Source: Uloborus plumipes
Lineage: Eukaryota > Arthropoda > Arachnida > Araneae > Uloboridae
DNA length: 64,000 bases
NCBI GenBank assembly: GCA_038373865.1
Contig: JAXGGA010003968.1
Coordinates: 1-64,000, forward strand
Direction of reading: 5' to 3'
The notes below the pieces were generated by a model that made no database searches, was not told the DNA's origin, and saw only the letters and a program-made list of their open reading frames with translations. Below, piece by piece: positions 42,801 through 53,845 of this stretch. The stretch's first letter is position 1, and each line of letters opens with the position of its first letter. The position numbers and the translations under genes were made by a program.

Positions 42801-44385
42801 TACTGGTAGAAATAATCCGAATGAGTGCGCCCTTTATTTTTCAAGAACCTTTTGGATTTTTTTTTCACAGCATTTGCATCCTTGGTTTTTTTCCCCTTCC
42901 TTAGTTCAGTTTTGACATTAAAATCCGTACTTAGAGTACACTAAATTTAAAATTAGTTTTTCGCTAATGTGCTTTAAGGAATCAATACGAACATTGTTCA
43001 TTTAATGCTGCTGTCATGGACAATACATACAAGAAAAACAAAGAAAAATTTTTCTATTACAAATAATTATGACAAGAAATATGTTACAATTAGTTTTTAT
43101 AATTACTACTAATCTTATTTTTCAAAAGTATTAGTATTTTCTGGGAAAACGACACCGCATGCTAGAAACTGTTTTCTTTTTTCCTTCCTATCTTTTTTTT
43201 TTTTTTGCTGATTGAACATGTATTGTAACTAGATTTCTTTCATATAAATTTATTTGAAAATAATTAGTAATAAAAGTATTTTTAAATATATTAGCTATTT
43301 AGTAACTGTTAAAGATTTTTTTTTAATAAAGAGATAAGAAAAAGTTGAAACCATTTTTTTTACTTGCTTAGAAGAGAACGAGGAAATTATTGTATTGTTT
43401 ACAATAACTTTAATGATAAGTATAAAAAATGATATAATACAAAAGCTTAAAAGTTTTTATTAGTACATAGAGAACATTATATTATAATACTAAAGCACTT
43501 TTTACGGTGAAATTTTATGTAAACATTAACTTGCAGCTGTTGAGCAAAAAACTCACTTTTCTAAACTTTGCACAAATTGATTTTTCTCTTTGAAATTTAC
43601 TATCGTTGGCTGGCTGAATAGAATTTACTTCAGTTCAAGGATTTTAATCAAACTTCCGAGACCAAAACTTTTTTTTAGTACCGACATGACGTCATTCCCA
43701 TGTTATTATATTTGGAGCAATGAATACATGATTTATTTTTTCCCCTCTTCGGTATTCAGTCAATCTATTAAATACGTTAAAAGTGAAGTCTTATGTTTTG
43801 AAGTTATGCTTCTTTCGGCTTGGTCATTTTAAAATTTCAAACATGTACCGAACGTGTTGATTAGATTTAGTTCAATCAATTTTCTTTGTCTAGTCATTAT
43901 TTAATAATTCCTCACAAAGTACTTACATCACTGTAAATATATTTCATTTTTCCTTTATGTTAAGTAAACAATGCGAGTTAAATTTTAGTAAAAATGCAAT
44001 TAAGTATTATAGCGTTGTGTACTGTAGTTACATATTGTGAAACCTCTATATTTATTAAATGATAAACTTTCTTCTCTTAAACGGTATTTATATACGAAAA
44101 TTCGAATAAAGTGATGATTCAAACTCCCTACGATCTCCATAAGTTCAGAGCTCTAACTCTAATATATCTCAATTTTGTTCCATGAATCTGATCATTTATA
44201 TGAAGAATGTGAAATAAATAGGAAACTGTGTATCATAATGTTGTAGATGTAGTTCGTACGTTATTATAAGAGCGGTTCTGAAGAAGCAATGATCCATCAT
44301 AGATCTAATTTAACTTAACAAAACTCTGTAGCGAAAGAAACTGGCGGTCATTGAAAGCACGTATCTTGAAGTAAATGGGCACTTT
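39836..44385. other. no gene recognised
   Basis: About 4.5 kb of AT-rich sequence, relatively poor in recognisable repeats. 41100-41350 is purine-rich (GAAAGAGAA-type) and less AT-biased, but no convincing exon can be defined. It could be intronic or intergenic. Confidence 0.35.
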
Positions 44386-44635
44386 AGGCCCCCATATAAG
44401 GGGAGCTGACTTATCCAATATTTTAGATCCAAAAGTATACACGTGGTAACACTAGTATGTGTGCAAAAATGGCGCCAAAGAAAACCAGTGTATGTGCTTC
44501 AAATGTATTGCTTGATTGTTGTTTGACCATTTCAGTTCACAAGAGCTATTACTAAAGTTAAGAAATTAGCTATCTTGCTAGGTTTGCTCAAATTCTCATC
44601 AGTTATTCTAACGTAGCTACCATCTAATATATATA
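44386..44635. repeat. Dispersed repeat X, copy 2
   Basis: Reverse complement of copy 1 over about 240 bp: CATATAAGGGGAGCTGACTT, TCCAAAAGTATACACGTGGT, AACACTAGTATGTGTGCAAA and ATCTTGCTAGGTTTGCTCAA. Copy at 55388-55640 has the same orientation. Confidence 0.7.
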
Positions 44636-44675
44636 ATACTGTATGTTTAAAAACTTGAAATAAAGTTAGATCCGA

Positions 44676-45085
44676 CGGCTACCTTGTCTAGTGGTCATAG
44701 AAGACAAATGGGGAGGTCCCTGGTTGAAATCAGAGCTCGGGCATGGATATACTTGGATGGCATTATGCAAAAAGGAGTTAACCCACAAAACATAAAAAAA
44801 TGAGTTATCCAACTCTGATGGTAAAATATGTTGCTTTCTACATTAAGCAAAAATGATTTAAGCCCTATCAGCGTTTCATGGTAACATATCATTGGTATAT
44901 TGATATAGAGCTCATGATTTTTGCCAGAGTTTGTTGACTTTAAAGCCCATTATCTCAAAATCAGGTTTTTGTGGGTTAACTCCTTCTTGCGTAATGCCAT
45001 CCACTTTATCTCTGCTATCCTTGTCTTTCTTTGTATGAATGCCTTGCTATGCTATGAACGGTTGCCTACTCCATAAACGGGTCCT
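44676..45085 (+). mobile_element. SINE family U, copy 2, interrupted
   Basis: The head GGCTACCTTGTCTAGTGGTC and a B-box-like GGTTGAAATCAG are followed, after a 252-bp interruption, by CTTTGTATGAATGCCTTGCT, then ACGGTTGCCTACTCCATAAA and CGGGTCCTTATG. That second part aligns with the reverse complement of 58548-58612, so the SINE was split by the 44755-45002 element. Confidence 0.7.
44755..45002. mobile_element. 248-bp TIR element with 4-bp ACTT duplication
   Basis: The left end GGATGGCATTATGCAAAAAG, then GAGTTAACCCACAAAA, is mirrored by TTTTTGTGGGTTAACTCCTT, then CTTGCGTAATGCCATCC (about 35-37 bp, two or three mismatches). ACTT is at 44751-44754 and 45003-45006. The host SINE reads through when it is removed. 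Non-coding; superfamily not assigned. Confidence 0.8.
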
Positions 45086-45094
45086 TATGACTAA

Positions 45095-45700
45095 GGCTCC
45101 CATAAGGGGGAGCTGACTCATCCGACATTTTGGTTCCAAAACGGTAGGCGTGGACCCACTGGTATCTGTACTCAAGTCGCATTGAAGAAAAGTGGAAGCT
45201 AAGCTTGAATTATAGCTACATAGATGATATTTGACTATTTTTGTCCATATGACAAAAACATTTCATAAACTTAGGCTTAAAACAAGTGCAATATGAAAAT
45301 AGACCCCCATTTCATGAAACATTTCACAATAAACTGTTTTTAAATTCGAGAAATAATTTATCTTTTTAAATTTACCTAATATGGTGCTTTATCCAACTAA
45401 TCGTAAGTTATTTTACGCCAGAGCAACCAGGTATAATATTAATGTTTTTCAAATACCTGTAACAAGGCTGGATCCAAGAATGTATTGGAACCAAAATGTC
45501 GGACAAGTCAGCACTGTGGAAGTTGGACTTCACACCAAATGACGGTACAGTTGGAGCAGGCTATAGCTCCAATTGTCAGCTATGGCTTGGCCCATGATAA
45601 CAACAACAATAAGGCTGGATCCAAACATCTGTTGCAACCAAAAATGTTGGATACGTCAGCCTATCCTCTTAAAGAATTCCAGTGCATTAGAGCACTCTAG
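45095..45700. repeat. Dispersed repeat X, copies 3 and 4
   Basis: CATAAGGGGGAGCTGACTCA and CATTTTGGTTCCAAAACG (inverted orientation) are at 45103-45145; AAGGCTGGATCCAAGAATGT, then TTGGAACCAAAATGTCGGAC, at 45462-45505; and AAGGCTGGATCCAAACATCT again at 45610. The facing cores suggest the complete element has inverted ends. Confidence 0.65.
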
Positions 45701-46145
45701 CAGCCACTGATATCGTTTCTTTGTGCGGTAAAAGTATTTTGCGTGCCTGTGCTAAGGCCGCTTGCATGGCCTTTTCAGACGATTGCCCGTCTATTATTTG
45801 CACCTTGGTTGCTGATGGAACTGGTTTCTTGTTATGTGTATCTAGTTAATATTACATCTATTGGATAGAATTGATTTTGAAATTGGACCCGTTTTTCCCC
45901 TAGGCATTTTTTTTTGTCTTAAATTTGGTTCGTTCTTTATCGATTTTTAGTACGATAATATCGACCAAGAAATATTGAAATACAAAAGAAAAAATGCTTT
46001 TGTAACTTTAAGAATTGAGATGATTATGATACTAAAATATTCTCTTGTTATAACTAGTCCACATTTTACTAATTTGCTCCGTGTGAAGTTCTACATACAA
46101 AAACTGCGTAAATTTCCAATTTTGCCGAATCAATGTTATATTCGA

Positions 46146-46535
46146 CAGAGTGATATAGTGGTTAAGACGCTGGCCTCTTACGCCCAAAAGCGCGGGTTCG
46201 ACCCCGGCTCCAGTCGGTGGATTTTCATGATGCAGAAAATCGACAGCGCTCATGTCGTATGATTATGCGGCATGTAAAAGATCCCTCGAGTACTTGTTTG
46301 GCTTATAGTATCTCCTGGCAAAATTAAATTCCTAGTGCAGTTTCGCATCAAATAGAGCCCAGGTGCCTCCATCTAGTGGGGAAACTGGGCGTCAAAAATA
46401 CTTGTGGCAATGGTATCCCGCCGATGGTGGTGCCACATGAAAGAGTGAATGCCTCTTTGGGGAATGCACTAGGTCTGCAAATGGCAAGAAGCTAAACGCA
46501 GCCCCATTTGAAACAAACAAAATGTTATATTCTCC
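46146..46535 (+). mobile_element. SINE family W, ~390 bp, tRNA head with long body
   Basis: The head GTGATATAGTGGTTAAGACG (A-box-like) is followed by GCGCGGGTTCGACCCCGGC (B box 46192-46206). The body contains CATGTAAAAGATCCCTCGAG, resembling a central domain shared by SINEs of several invertebrate groups, then CAGGTGCCTCCATCTAGTGG and CGCCGATGGTGGTGCCACAT. The end near AAACAAACAAA may be the tail. Open frames through it are incidental. Confidence 0.75.
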
Positions 46536-46852
46536 AAGAACAAATGTATTAGTTACCTTCATTGCATCTAAATTTGTAAGAAAATGTTCAATGTTTAATT
46601 AGTTTAAGATACTATAAATACCCTTACTTATAAAAGAAACTCTTAACTAAAAATAATACTAATATTTAAAAACAACCGTACGCTACCGCCAAAGACTTTG
46701 TTTTTCCATAAGTAGCACGAAAGTGACACAATCTTTCTCAAAATGATTAAGTAGATTTATTAGCTTAATAAGCTAAATATTGCTTTTGAAGTCAACCGGT
46801 ACTACCTTTATGAATTCAATTTGACTCCTGCTTATTCTATGCATGCATTTGT

Positions 46853-46890
<38 letters not shown>
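46536..46890. repeat. AT-rich DNA ending in a (TA)n run
   Basis: No gene. (TA)n at 46859-46890 is the insertion site of the next element. Confidence 0.7.
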
Positions 46891-46895
<5 letters not shown>

Positions 46896-47283
46896 AATCG
46901 GGGGAAGATGCCACAGTTAAGGAATTTTCGATGATTACAGTTTAAATTGCAATAACAAGTCCATGCAAATAAATACACTTTATTCTTCAACAATTTAGGT
47001 TATCATAAATACCAGTGAATATTCTTCAACGTATAAAATTAAGTCAGAATTTAATTTGCAGAAAGTCATTTATTTGTGGCATCTTCCCCATACATACGGG
47101 GAAGATGCCAACTGTTATGGGGGAAGATGCCATAACACCCCAATAAATAAAAAAATAAGACCAACATTAAAAACTTAAGTGTGAACATAATAACAAAAGG
47201 AAACAAATTGAAATTTAGTCATATTTGATTTGAAAAAAATAATAGCAGCACAAATTTGAATGACAGCCTACACAAAATGTCAC

Positions 47284-47430
47284 TCAATGCAAATGATCAT
47301 CATTGCAATCTTCATGCAACCATTTGTTGATTTCGATACACTGAATCCAGTCACACTTGAGACCTTTATTAGCATAAAAATCCCCTACTATCATCATCCA
47401 CCCGTCATCACTCGAATGTGGAGGAATTTT
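47284..47430 (-). pseudogene. Relic C-terminal PHD-like zinc finger of a transposase
   Basis: Minus-strand translation gives PPHSSDDGWMMIVGDFY, then NKGLKCDWIQCIEINKWLHE and DC, followed by stop at 47284. The spacing W-I-x-C-x-x-(C)-x-x-W-x-H-x-x-C is that of the PHD-type finger found at the C-terminus of some DDE transposases of the pogo/jerky-like group. One expected Cys is Ile, and upstream frames have stops. It belongs to the 46891-49754 element. Confidence 0.6.
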
Positions 47431-47876
47431 TTCACGTGAGGATGACTAGCTGACATGTTGTCTCGTTTTCTTCTGTATTTTCGAAGGTTTCTTGGAATGC
47501 ATTTTGCGCTAACTCGCCTTTTCTAGCTTTCCTTGACCTTTCCCCGGATAGTCACTCTCTTCTCGGAATTAGTTTAGACTTCGTTTTTTATTTATTTTTA
47601 TTTTTATTTTTTACGTACGTGATACGTTTTATGCGTCACTTCAAAGTGCTACATGGAATTCTATAAATCTTTGCTGCAGCTCACATACACTCAGGCACAT
47701 TGAAAATAGCGACCCAAGAAGAAAGCATCGGATTGAAATGAAATTTAATACACATAATGATACAGATGAGAGGTTCACTTGATCTCAAAATCAAGACAAT
47801 TGAACGAATACAGGGTGTGCAAGGACACACATACAGAGCAACTTCAATAGCGCGTTGGACCACCTCTAGCTGCAAT

Positions 47877-48347
47877 TCATGCCGCCATACGGCCCGGCAT
47901 TGAGTTGATTAGACGCCTGATGTTGTCCTGAGGCAGACGGGCCCACAAATTTGTAACAGCCAACTCCAAATCACTCACAGAGTGACACGATGGCATCTGA
48001 CGTTTTAGCTGATCCCACACATACTCTATAGGGGATAAGTCGGGGGAGCGGGCCGGCCATGGAAGAGTCTGAAAATGACGTAGGAAGTCTTGAGCAACTC
48101 TTGCTGTATGCGGACGAGCATTATCTTGCTGGAAAATTGCCCCTGGGAGACCATTTAGGAAAGGTCCTACATGGGGTCGAAGAATGTTATCAACGTACCG
48201 TTGGCCGGTTAAGTTTCCACGCATCACAATTAGATTGGACCGGCTATCATAGGATATGGCCCCCCAGACCATTACACCAGCTGTGCGGGCAATGTGACGT
48301 AGAACAGCGTGGGAGGAATTGTACCGCTCAGCTGGGCGCCTCCACAC
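47877..48347 (-). pseudogene. Tc1-like transposase, C-terminal fragment (left arm)
   Basis: 156 codons beginning WRRPAERYNSS. It contains IFQQDNARPHTARVAQDF (second catalytic Asp) and PARSPDLSPIEYVWDQLKRQ (final catalytic Glu); I count 32 residues between Asp and Glu. The N-terminal helix-turn-helix DNA-binding domains and the first catalytic residue are absent because the palindrome's centre cuts the gene. The Met at 48347 is internal. No stops or frameshifts: a young copy that can no longer be active alone. It ends NSMPGRMAA, then stop at 47877, about 190 bp before the outer end. Confidence 0.9.
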
Positions 48348-48357
48348 CGGTATAAGG

Positions 48358-48921
48358 CTATATCAATTGTGGAATATCACAGATTGGCAAAAAGTTGTGT
48401 TTAGTAATGAGTCTAGGTTTGTTTTAGGGACTGATGATAACCGTATACCGGTGTGGAGGCGCCCAGCTGAGCGGTACAATTCCTCCCACACTGTTCTACG
48501 TCACATTGCCCGCACAGCTGGTGTAATGGTCTGGGGGGCCATATCCTATGATAGCCGGTCCAATCTAATTGTGATGCGTGGAAACTTAACCGGCCAACGG
48601 TACGTTGATAATATTCTTCGACCCCATGTAGGACCTTTCCTAAATGGTCTCCCAGGGGCAATTTTCCAGCAAGATAATGCTCGTCCGCATACAGCAAGAG
48701 TTGCTCAAGACTTCCTACGTCATTTTCAGACTCTTCCATGGCCGGCCCGCTCCCCCGACTTATCCCCTTTAGAGCATGTGTGGGATCAGGTAAAACGTCA
48801 GATGCCGTCGTGTCACTCTGTGCGTGATTTGGAGTTGGCTGTTACAAATTTGTGGGCCCATCTGCCTCAGGACAACATCAGGCGTCTAATCAACTCAATG
48901 CCGGGCCGTATGGCGGCATGA
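48358..48921 (+). pseudogene. Tc1-like transposase, C-terminal fragment (right arm)
   Basis: The homologous part starts at LYQLWNITDWQKVVFSNESR near 48358; an open frame reaching back to 48319 is only the antisense of the left arm. This copy retains the block of the first catalytic residue, but the expected Asp in VVFSDESRF is Asn (FSNESRF). Then come IFQQDNARPHTA and SPDLSPLEHVWDQ, with 32 residues between Asp and Glu by my count. About 190 of the usual roughly 340 residues remain; the DNA-binding N-terminus is missing. It differs from the left copy at about a half-dozen residues (for example LEHVWDQV against IEYVWDQL). Non-functional by truncation and by the lost Asp. Confidence 0.9.
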
Positions 48922-49754
48922 ATTTTAGCTAGAGGTGGTCCAACGCGCTATTGAAGTTGCTCTGTATGTGTGTCCTTGCACACCCTGTATTCGTTCAATT
49001 GTCTTGATTTTGAGATCAAGTGAACCTCTCATCTGTATCATTATGTGTATTAAATTTCATTTCAATCCGATGCTTTCTTCTTGGGTCGCTATTTTCAATG
49101 TGCCTGAGTGTATATTGTTTCGTGCATTCCTTACACCTTCTACAGCTTGCAGCAAATTTGATTCGGACCAAGAAGATTGTTTAGCTTTTCTTTTGTTGTT
49201 TTCAGGCATTGTCTAAATGGTAATTAAATGAGAGTTCTATTTTTTAAAATTCATAATGCCTAAAACGAAAGCATAAGAAAATATGCAAGTGACTTATTTT
49301 CTATTTTACACGATACTATTTAGTGCTACAAGAAAACATAAATAAAATTTAATTTATTTCACCTATTTCTGAACCATGTGGCGTCTTTCCCCAAGTATAT
49401 GGGGAAGATGCCACACACGCTTATTTCCTTATTGCTACAGTGTTGTGGAGCTCTTCTACATAGATGATGTGTGTAACGTAACGCAAAACTCACTTATATT
49501 GCTAAGATCTTATTCAAAATAGCAAATACGTTTATGAGCTCTAAGTATGAGGAACAGAATATTACAAAAGTTGTACTCACCACGTTAATTCTCACGAGAT
49601 GAAAAAATAACGCCGATTAAAGTCGACGAATTGAAACAAATGGCCAAGCCACATCCTATGTGGGACCTGACACTGGATACAAGTGGCTCAGTATTGCAAT
49701 CTGACGATGCATAAACGAGTTATGATCAAACTTGCGTCTTCCCCCGACTTACCT

Positions 49755-50689
49755 TATATATATATGTGTCGTCTTTTACAGACATGCACTAATCATTCAC
49801 TCATAATGAATTTTGGCTAATTTCGCCATTTCCCATCCAATGCATTAGGATTTAGATGAATTAATTCATTTACTTAAAAGACGGTATATGACTGTATGTT
49901 TTTAACTATTAATCATGTAAACGCATCAAAAATTATGTATTGTAAAAGCGTTTTCTTTATTTGATACGATCGAAAACGCTTTCAAAATACTGTTTATTTG
50001 TGTAAGTAAGTGATTTTTAAAGTAACCGAATACATATTAATTAAAAAGATGATTTAATTATTTAAAGAGTAAGGAAACATTTATAATAGCTATTGTTGGA
50101 GTTTAATATACATACTAATGTAATTTATTTCAAAAGGAATGCACTTTTGTTTAAGCATAGTAAATGTATTCATAAATAAAGATACGATTCCAAATTTTAG
50201 TTAATGAAAACAATACCTTTTATTTACTTTAAAAACTAAACAATCACATGTACAGTTCATTGCTTTTAACCAGAAACATGTATTCAAAATCTTATTGGCA
50301 AAATTTCGATTCACAATTACATTAAATATAGCGTATATGTTAGGAATATATGTTAAACATGTATGTCTAGCTCGCAGACTTTTTCAACAAGTTTCTTTAG
50401 TCCCACGTGATTTTTTATAGATCAAAGCTTACTTCTTGTCTTTATGTACATTTTTGAAAGTAAGTAGCACATTCTTTGAAACGAAAGTAAACTTGTCCCT
50501 TTTCCTACTCTCAATTCCAGCATCAAGATGCATAATAAATAATGAGTTTCATAAATTTTCGCTAGCGAATTCTAGCAATTTCGTTTTAAAAGGTGATCTT
50601 TCAAATTTCAAATAAATCAATTTCTTGCACTTGTCGAAAGGCTAGGAAACTTTGAATATTTACATGCAATACTCTTACAGCTCAGCTAT
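49755..50689. other. no gene recognised
   Basis: AT-rich, nothing supported. Confidence 0.4.
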
Positions 50690-51239
50690 GCCATCAAGAG
50701 ACTGTAGGTTTTTTTTTTTTGAACTCATCCGTCTGGAATGAGGCAGATATAATCTTGTTAAAGCTAATAGGCTAAAAAAGGAAAAAAAAACTGTCAGCTA
50801 ATTTAAAATTAGCACTCTAGCGATATACTGCAGCAATGCTACGGTTCAACTCGTACATTGAAGGCAAAGCTTGGGTATTAAGCAGTAAGTAAAAGCTCCT
50901 AATCTAGAACTAAGGCAGAAATACATACAATACACCGACAGCTCGGTTATGCCATCTAGAGACTGCAGTTTCGCTCTTATTAGAACTCATTAGTCTGGAA
51001 TCGGCAATAACCGAGCTGGAGGCAGAAGATATCATCTTATGGGAACTAAGGGGTAATCCTAAGGGGTATCTATGGTAACCTAAACGATATAAGATGTTTT
51101 CTGCTCTGTCATTGGATATTTAGGATTGATGAGTTCTGAAAAGAACGAAACTGTAGTCTCTGGATGGCATAATCAAGCTGGCGGTGTATTACATGTATTT
51201 CTGCCTTAGTCCTATCTTAGGGGCAGTAACTTACTGCTC
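50690..51239. mobile_element. Fold-back repeat Y with GCAGTTTCGCTCTTATT motifs
   Basis: 50881-51005 (AGCAGTAAGT ... ACTAAGGCAGAAATACATAC ... ATGCCATCTAGAGACTGCAG) is the inverse of 51120-51239 (CTGTAGTCTCTGGATGGCAT ... ATGTATTTCTGCCTTAGTCC ... ACTTACTGCT). A third partial arm lies at 50690-50765. The motif around GACTGCAGTTTCGCTCTTAT is also in the repeats at 4.56 kb and 24.69 kb. Confidence 0.75.
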
Positions 51240-52568
51240 TTTATATATGCTCAGTTTTGAGATTACTCTTTCAACGAATTTTAATTTTCTCCCACTAGCA
51301 AAAAATGACATTTTTATTTCAACATTTATTTTATCTTGCACTTGAGTTTTAAATTGATTCGGATTTGTACTTACTTTTCCATAAAATGAACTTTATTTAA
51401 CAACCAATGGCTCACTGTCCAAAATTGAAAATTTTGGAGCCAAAATATTTTTCTGTTTCCAAACCTTATTTTTTTTGCTTTTTTTTCCCTGCAGCTGCTA
51501 TTTACTAAAAGTGACCATAAAAATAACCCCAGTAATTTTCGATTATTTTACTGATAAATTGATAATAAACGTTTAAAAATAACCATACATACAGAGGTAA
51601 TATCATAACTAAATTAATAATTTGCCGTAAACTAAATTGTAAATACTTAACTATCTTGCCAAAGTAGTTAATTTGAGAATATATTGATATTTATTAGTTT
51701 TGGTAGATGTGTAAAATTAATGTATCTCACCTCCATAATAATTATATTGGTGAGAACTATCACGGAGATGAGGCTCTTGGAAGTGAAGAACTCTCTCTAA
51801 AGTTATACTTAATGTATGCATTTTTCAGAGAAAGAAATGTATTCTTCGCTGTTAGGCCTATATATGATAAGCATATAAAAACGTGGATAGTTTATATTTA
51901 TATTAATTTCCATGCTTGAACTTCTATTTCAAGCAGGTGAGAATTCTAAGGCACAGCGATTGTTTTTTAACACAAAATCTGTCGTCTTGTTTCTCCGCTA
52001 CAATCACTCAACTTCTTTGTAGCTGAAAATAAACAGGATTCGTGAATTGTAAGTTGTGCGAAATAAATATTGCTGTCAGTACTACTATCTGTCAATGAAA
52101 AAAAGCAATTTATGTCAGGGTAACGGAGGCAAGAAAGTACTATGTGATATAATTCAATATTCTAATACTACCTGAATCGCAATAAAAAATAATTGCCAAA
52201 AAACATTTAGTATTGAAAAAAGTAATTAATAAATAAGTACGTGTTTTAAATTAATCAATTTATACAGCAACATTGAAAGCCACGCGGGGCTTGTGACATG
52301 CTATGGAGGTTAGAATTCACATGCTATGAACCAATAATATATTAAAACAAAAAATATATATTAAAAAATCGTTGACATATTGAAATGAATATTGTTTATT
52401 GAAATTTAACAATACTGTTAAATAAATTATTTCTTAAAAATTTTATTGTAAATTGAATGCTGAGGCAAATGTTCACACCTGATTTTTCTTTAATTCCGAA
52501 TAATTATCCCCCATTTTTACCAATGGATTTAAAAAAATCTTTTCATAAGGGAACAAAATTTGGTTTAG
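51240..52568. other. no gene recognised
   Basis: AT-rich with short frames only. Nothing supported. Confidence 0.4.
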
Positions 52569-52640
52569 AGCACAGTAGTTTCCAACCTAGGGCGACGCCC
52601 CCAAAGGGTCGTTGTGATTCCTCAAGAGGGCTATAAATTT
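52569..52640. mobile_element. hAT-like element end (CAGTAGTTTCCAACCTAGGG)
   Basis: CAGTAGTTTCCAACCTAGGG and the following CGACGCCCCCAAAGGGTCG resemble the ends of CAGTGGTTCCCAACC-type hAT elements. The opposite end was not identified. Confidence 0.5.
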
Positions 52641-53035
52641 GCCAAGAGCGATAGAGTGACGATAAGTATTTAAAATAAGAAAAAGTAATACTAATAATAA
52701 GTCCGCTAATATTAAAATTTAAAACGTATTTGAAGAAACCGATTGTTGAAAGTTCACACAATTAATCACAAATTTAAAAATATAGAAGTTCAAGTTCAGG
52801 ATCTTCCTTCTTACACCTCTGTTAAATAATAAGGAATTATTTTATCATTCCTCCCCAAGTTTTCTAACTTTAAAGCGGATTTACTTATTCTGTCTCATTT
52901 TTAAGATTTTAGCATCCGTGTTTTGAAATTCTACAGGTTACAGCTAAAGAAAGGAAATAATTTCCCGAAAAAGTACGTCTATGATCTCAGTTAAGTATTG
53001 ATTCAAATATTACCTTACTGGAGTCAAAAGTTGAA

Positions 53036-53845
53036 TTATCTACCAGTTTCAAAATATACTCAGCAGTTTTATTATCCGTTTCACTTTCAACACATAGTAA
53101 CCGTTTAAAATAAAATACTTTATAAAAACGCTGAGGATGATCTGCAACTAGTGGATATATTCCTCTTTCTTTACACATAGAAGTTCACTGCTCTCGTTTC
53201 AGTTTGCACATTTAGATATGGTCCCTAAATTGGACAAAAAATGGATCTTTTAGCATATCTTAGAAACTACTGAATATAATTGAGCTCCCATTTTGGATTC
53301 TTTTTTGAAATCACTTCTAGATGGCTTCTCGACTAAAATATTATACGGTTCCAGATCATTACTTTTTCAAATATTAGTTTCATGATTCATAAAAAGATCA
53401 AAATTTCATCTGAGAGGAAGTAAAGGAAGTTTTTATTGCTGGGTTGGTTCATACTTTGATATAAAAAAACAATCTTTGACGTACCCAAAGTGGTTTAGGT
53501 ATTATATGCACAAGTATAAAAAAAATACTTTTATCATAACATAGTGGTATTTTCTTAGTTCCATTGTGAAGCCACGGCTTGAGCAAACTTAAAACGATTT
53601 GGGATACAAAATGAAATGATATGATGCTGATCACAAATATGTGATAAAACGGGGATTTTCATAGAAAGTTTGAAAGTTGATTCCAATTTTAATATGAAGA
53701 CGACCCCTTAACAACAATTTATCAATAAAAATTTGTAGAACACATTATTCCTGAAAAAAAAAAAAAAAAAAAACGTATTACACGTGTCTCTTGCGTTAAT
53801 AATCTTCGAATACGAGCGAGGGCTTCGTTTTTTTTCTATGATTGG
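53036..53845. mobile_element. Family 1 element, copy 4, inverted and truncated
   Basis: On the minus strand it starts CAATCATAG at 53845, then runs through ACGTGTAATACG, CCCGTTTTATCACATATTTG, GGTTGGTTCATAC-type blocks and the AACTGCTGAGTATATTTTGA region before the homology stops near 53036. About the first half of the element survives, without a right TIR. TA is not preserved outside the surviving end. Confidence 0.8.

Larger units (their letters stand above)
47688..49110. mobile_element. Tc1-like fold-back: two transposon 3' halves head to head
   Basis: Arms 47688-48356 and 48443-49110 (about 669 and 668 bp) are inverted copies at roughly 97 percent identity. The ends CACTCAGGCACATTGAAAAT are flanked by TA on both sides (47686-47687, 49111-49112). 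Each arm ends with the C-terminal two-thirds of a Tc1-type transposase reading outward. The 86-bp centre is unique and is coding sequence continuous with the right-hand copy. The whole unit therefore replaced the 5' half of a Tc1 element with an inverted copy of the 3' half. Confidence 0.9.
46891..49754. mobile_element. Pogo-like TIR element with repeated GGGGAAGATGCCAC motifs, carrying a nested Tc1 fold-back
   Basis: The ends AGGTAAATCGGGGGAAGATG and the complement AGGTAAGTCGGGGGAAGACG are inverted and flanked by TA inside a TA microsatellite. GGGGAAGATGCCA or its complement recurs subterminally at about 46901, 47082, 47098, 47120, 49378 (variant) and 49400. A minus-strand relic of a PHD-like finger (47284-47430) and a Lys/Gly-rich run before it fit the C-terminus of some pogo/Tigger-type transposases. 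Without the 1423-bp insert the element is about 1.44 kb, so it is internally deleted. Confidence 0.7.

Noticed and set aside
45975..46262. 95-codon plus-strand and 73-codon minus-strand frames
   Set aside because: They run into the tRNA head of SINE family W; incidental.
48059..48355. 98-codon plus-strand frame and its 108-codon minus-strand twin (48413-48739)
   Set aside because: They are antisense shadows of the two inverted transposase fragments.
48319..48357. N-terminal extension of the right-hand transposase frame
   Set aside because: These codons are the antisense of the left arm, joined only by the palindrome junction; not part of the original protein.
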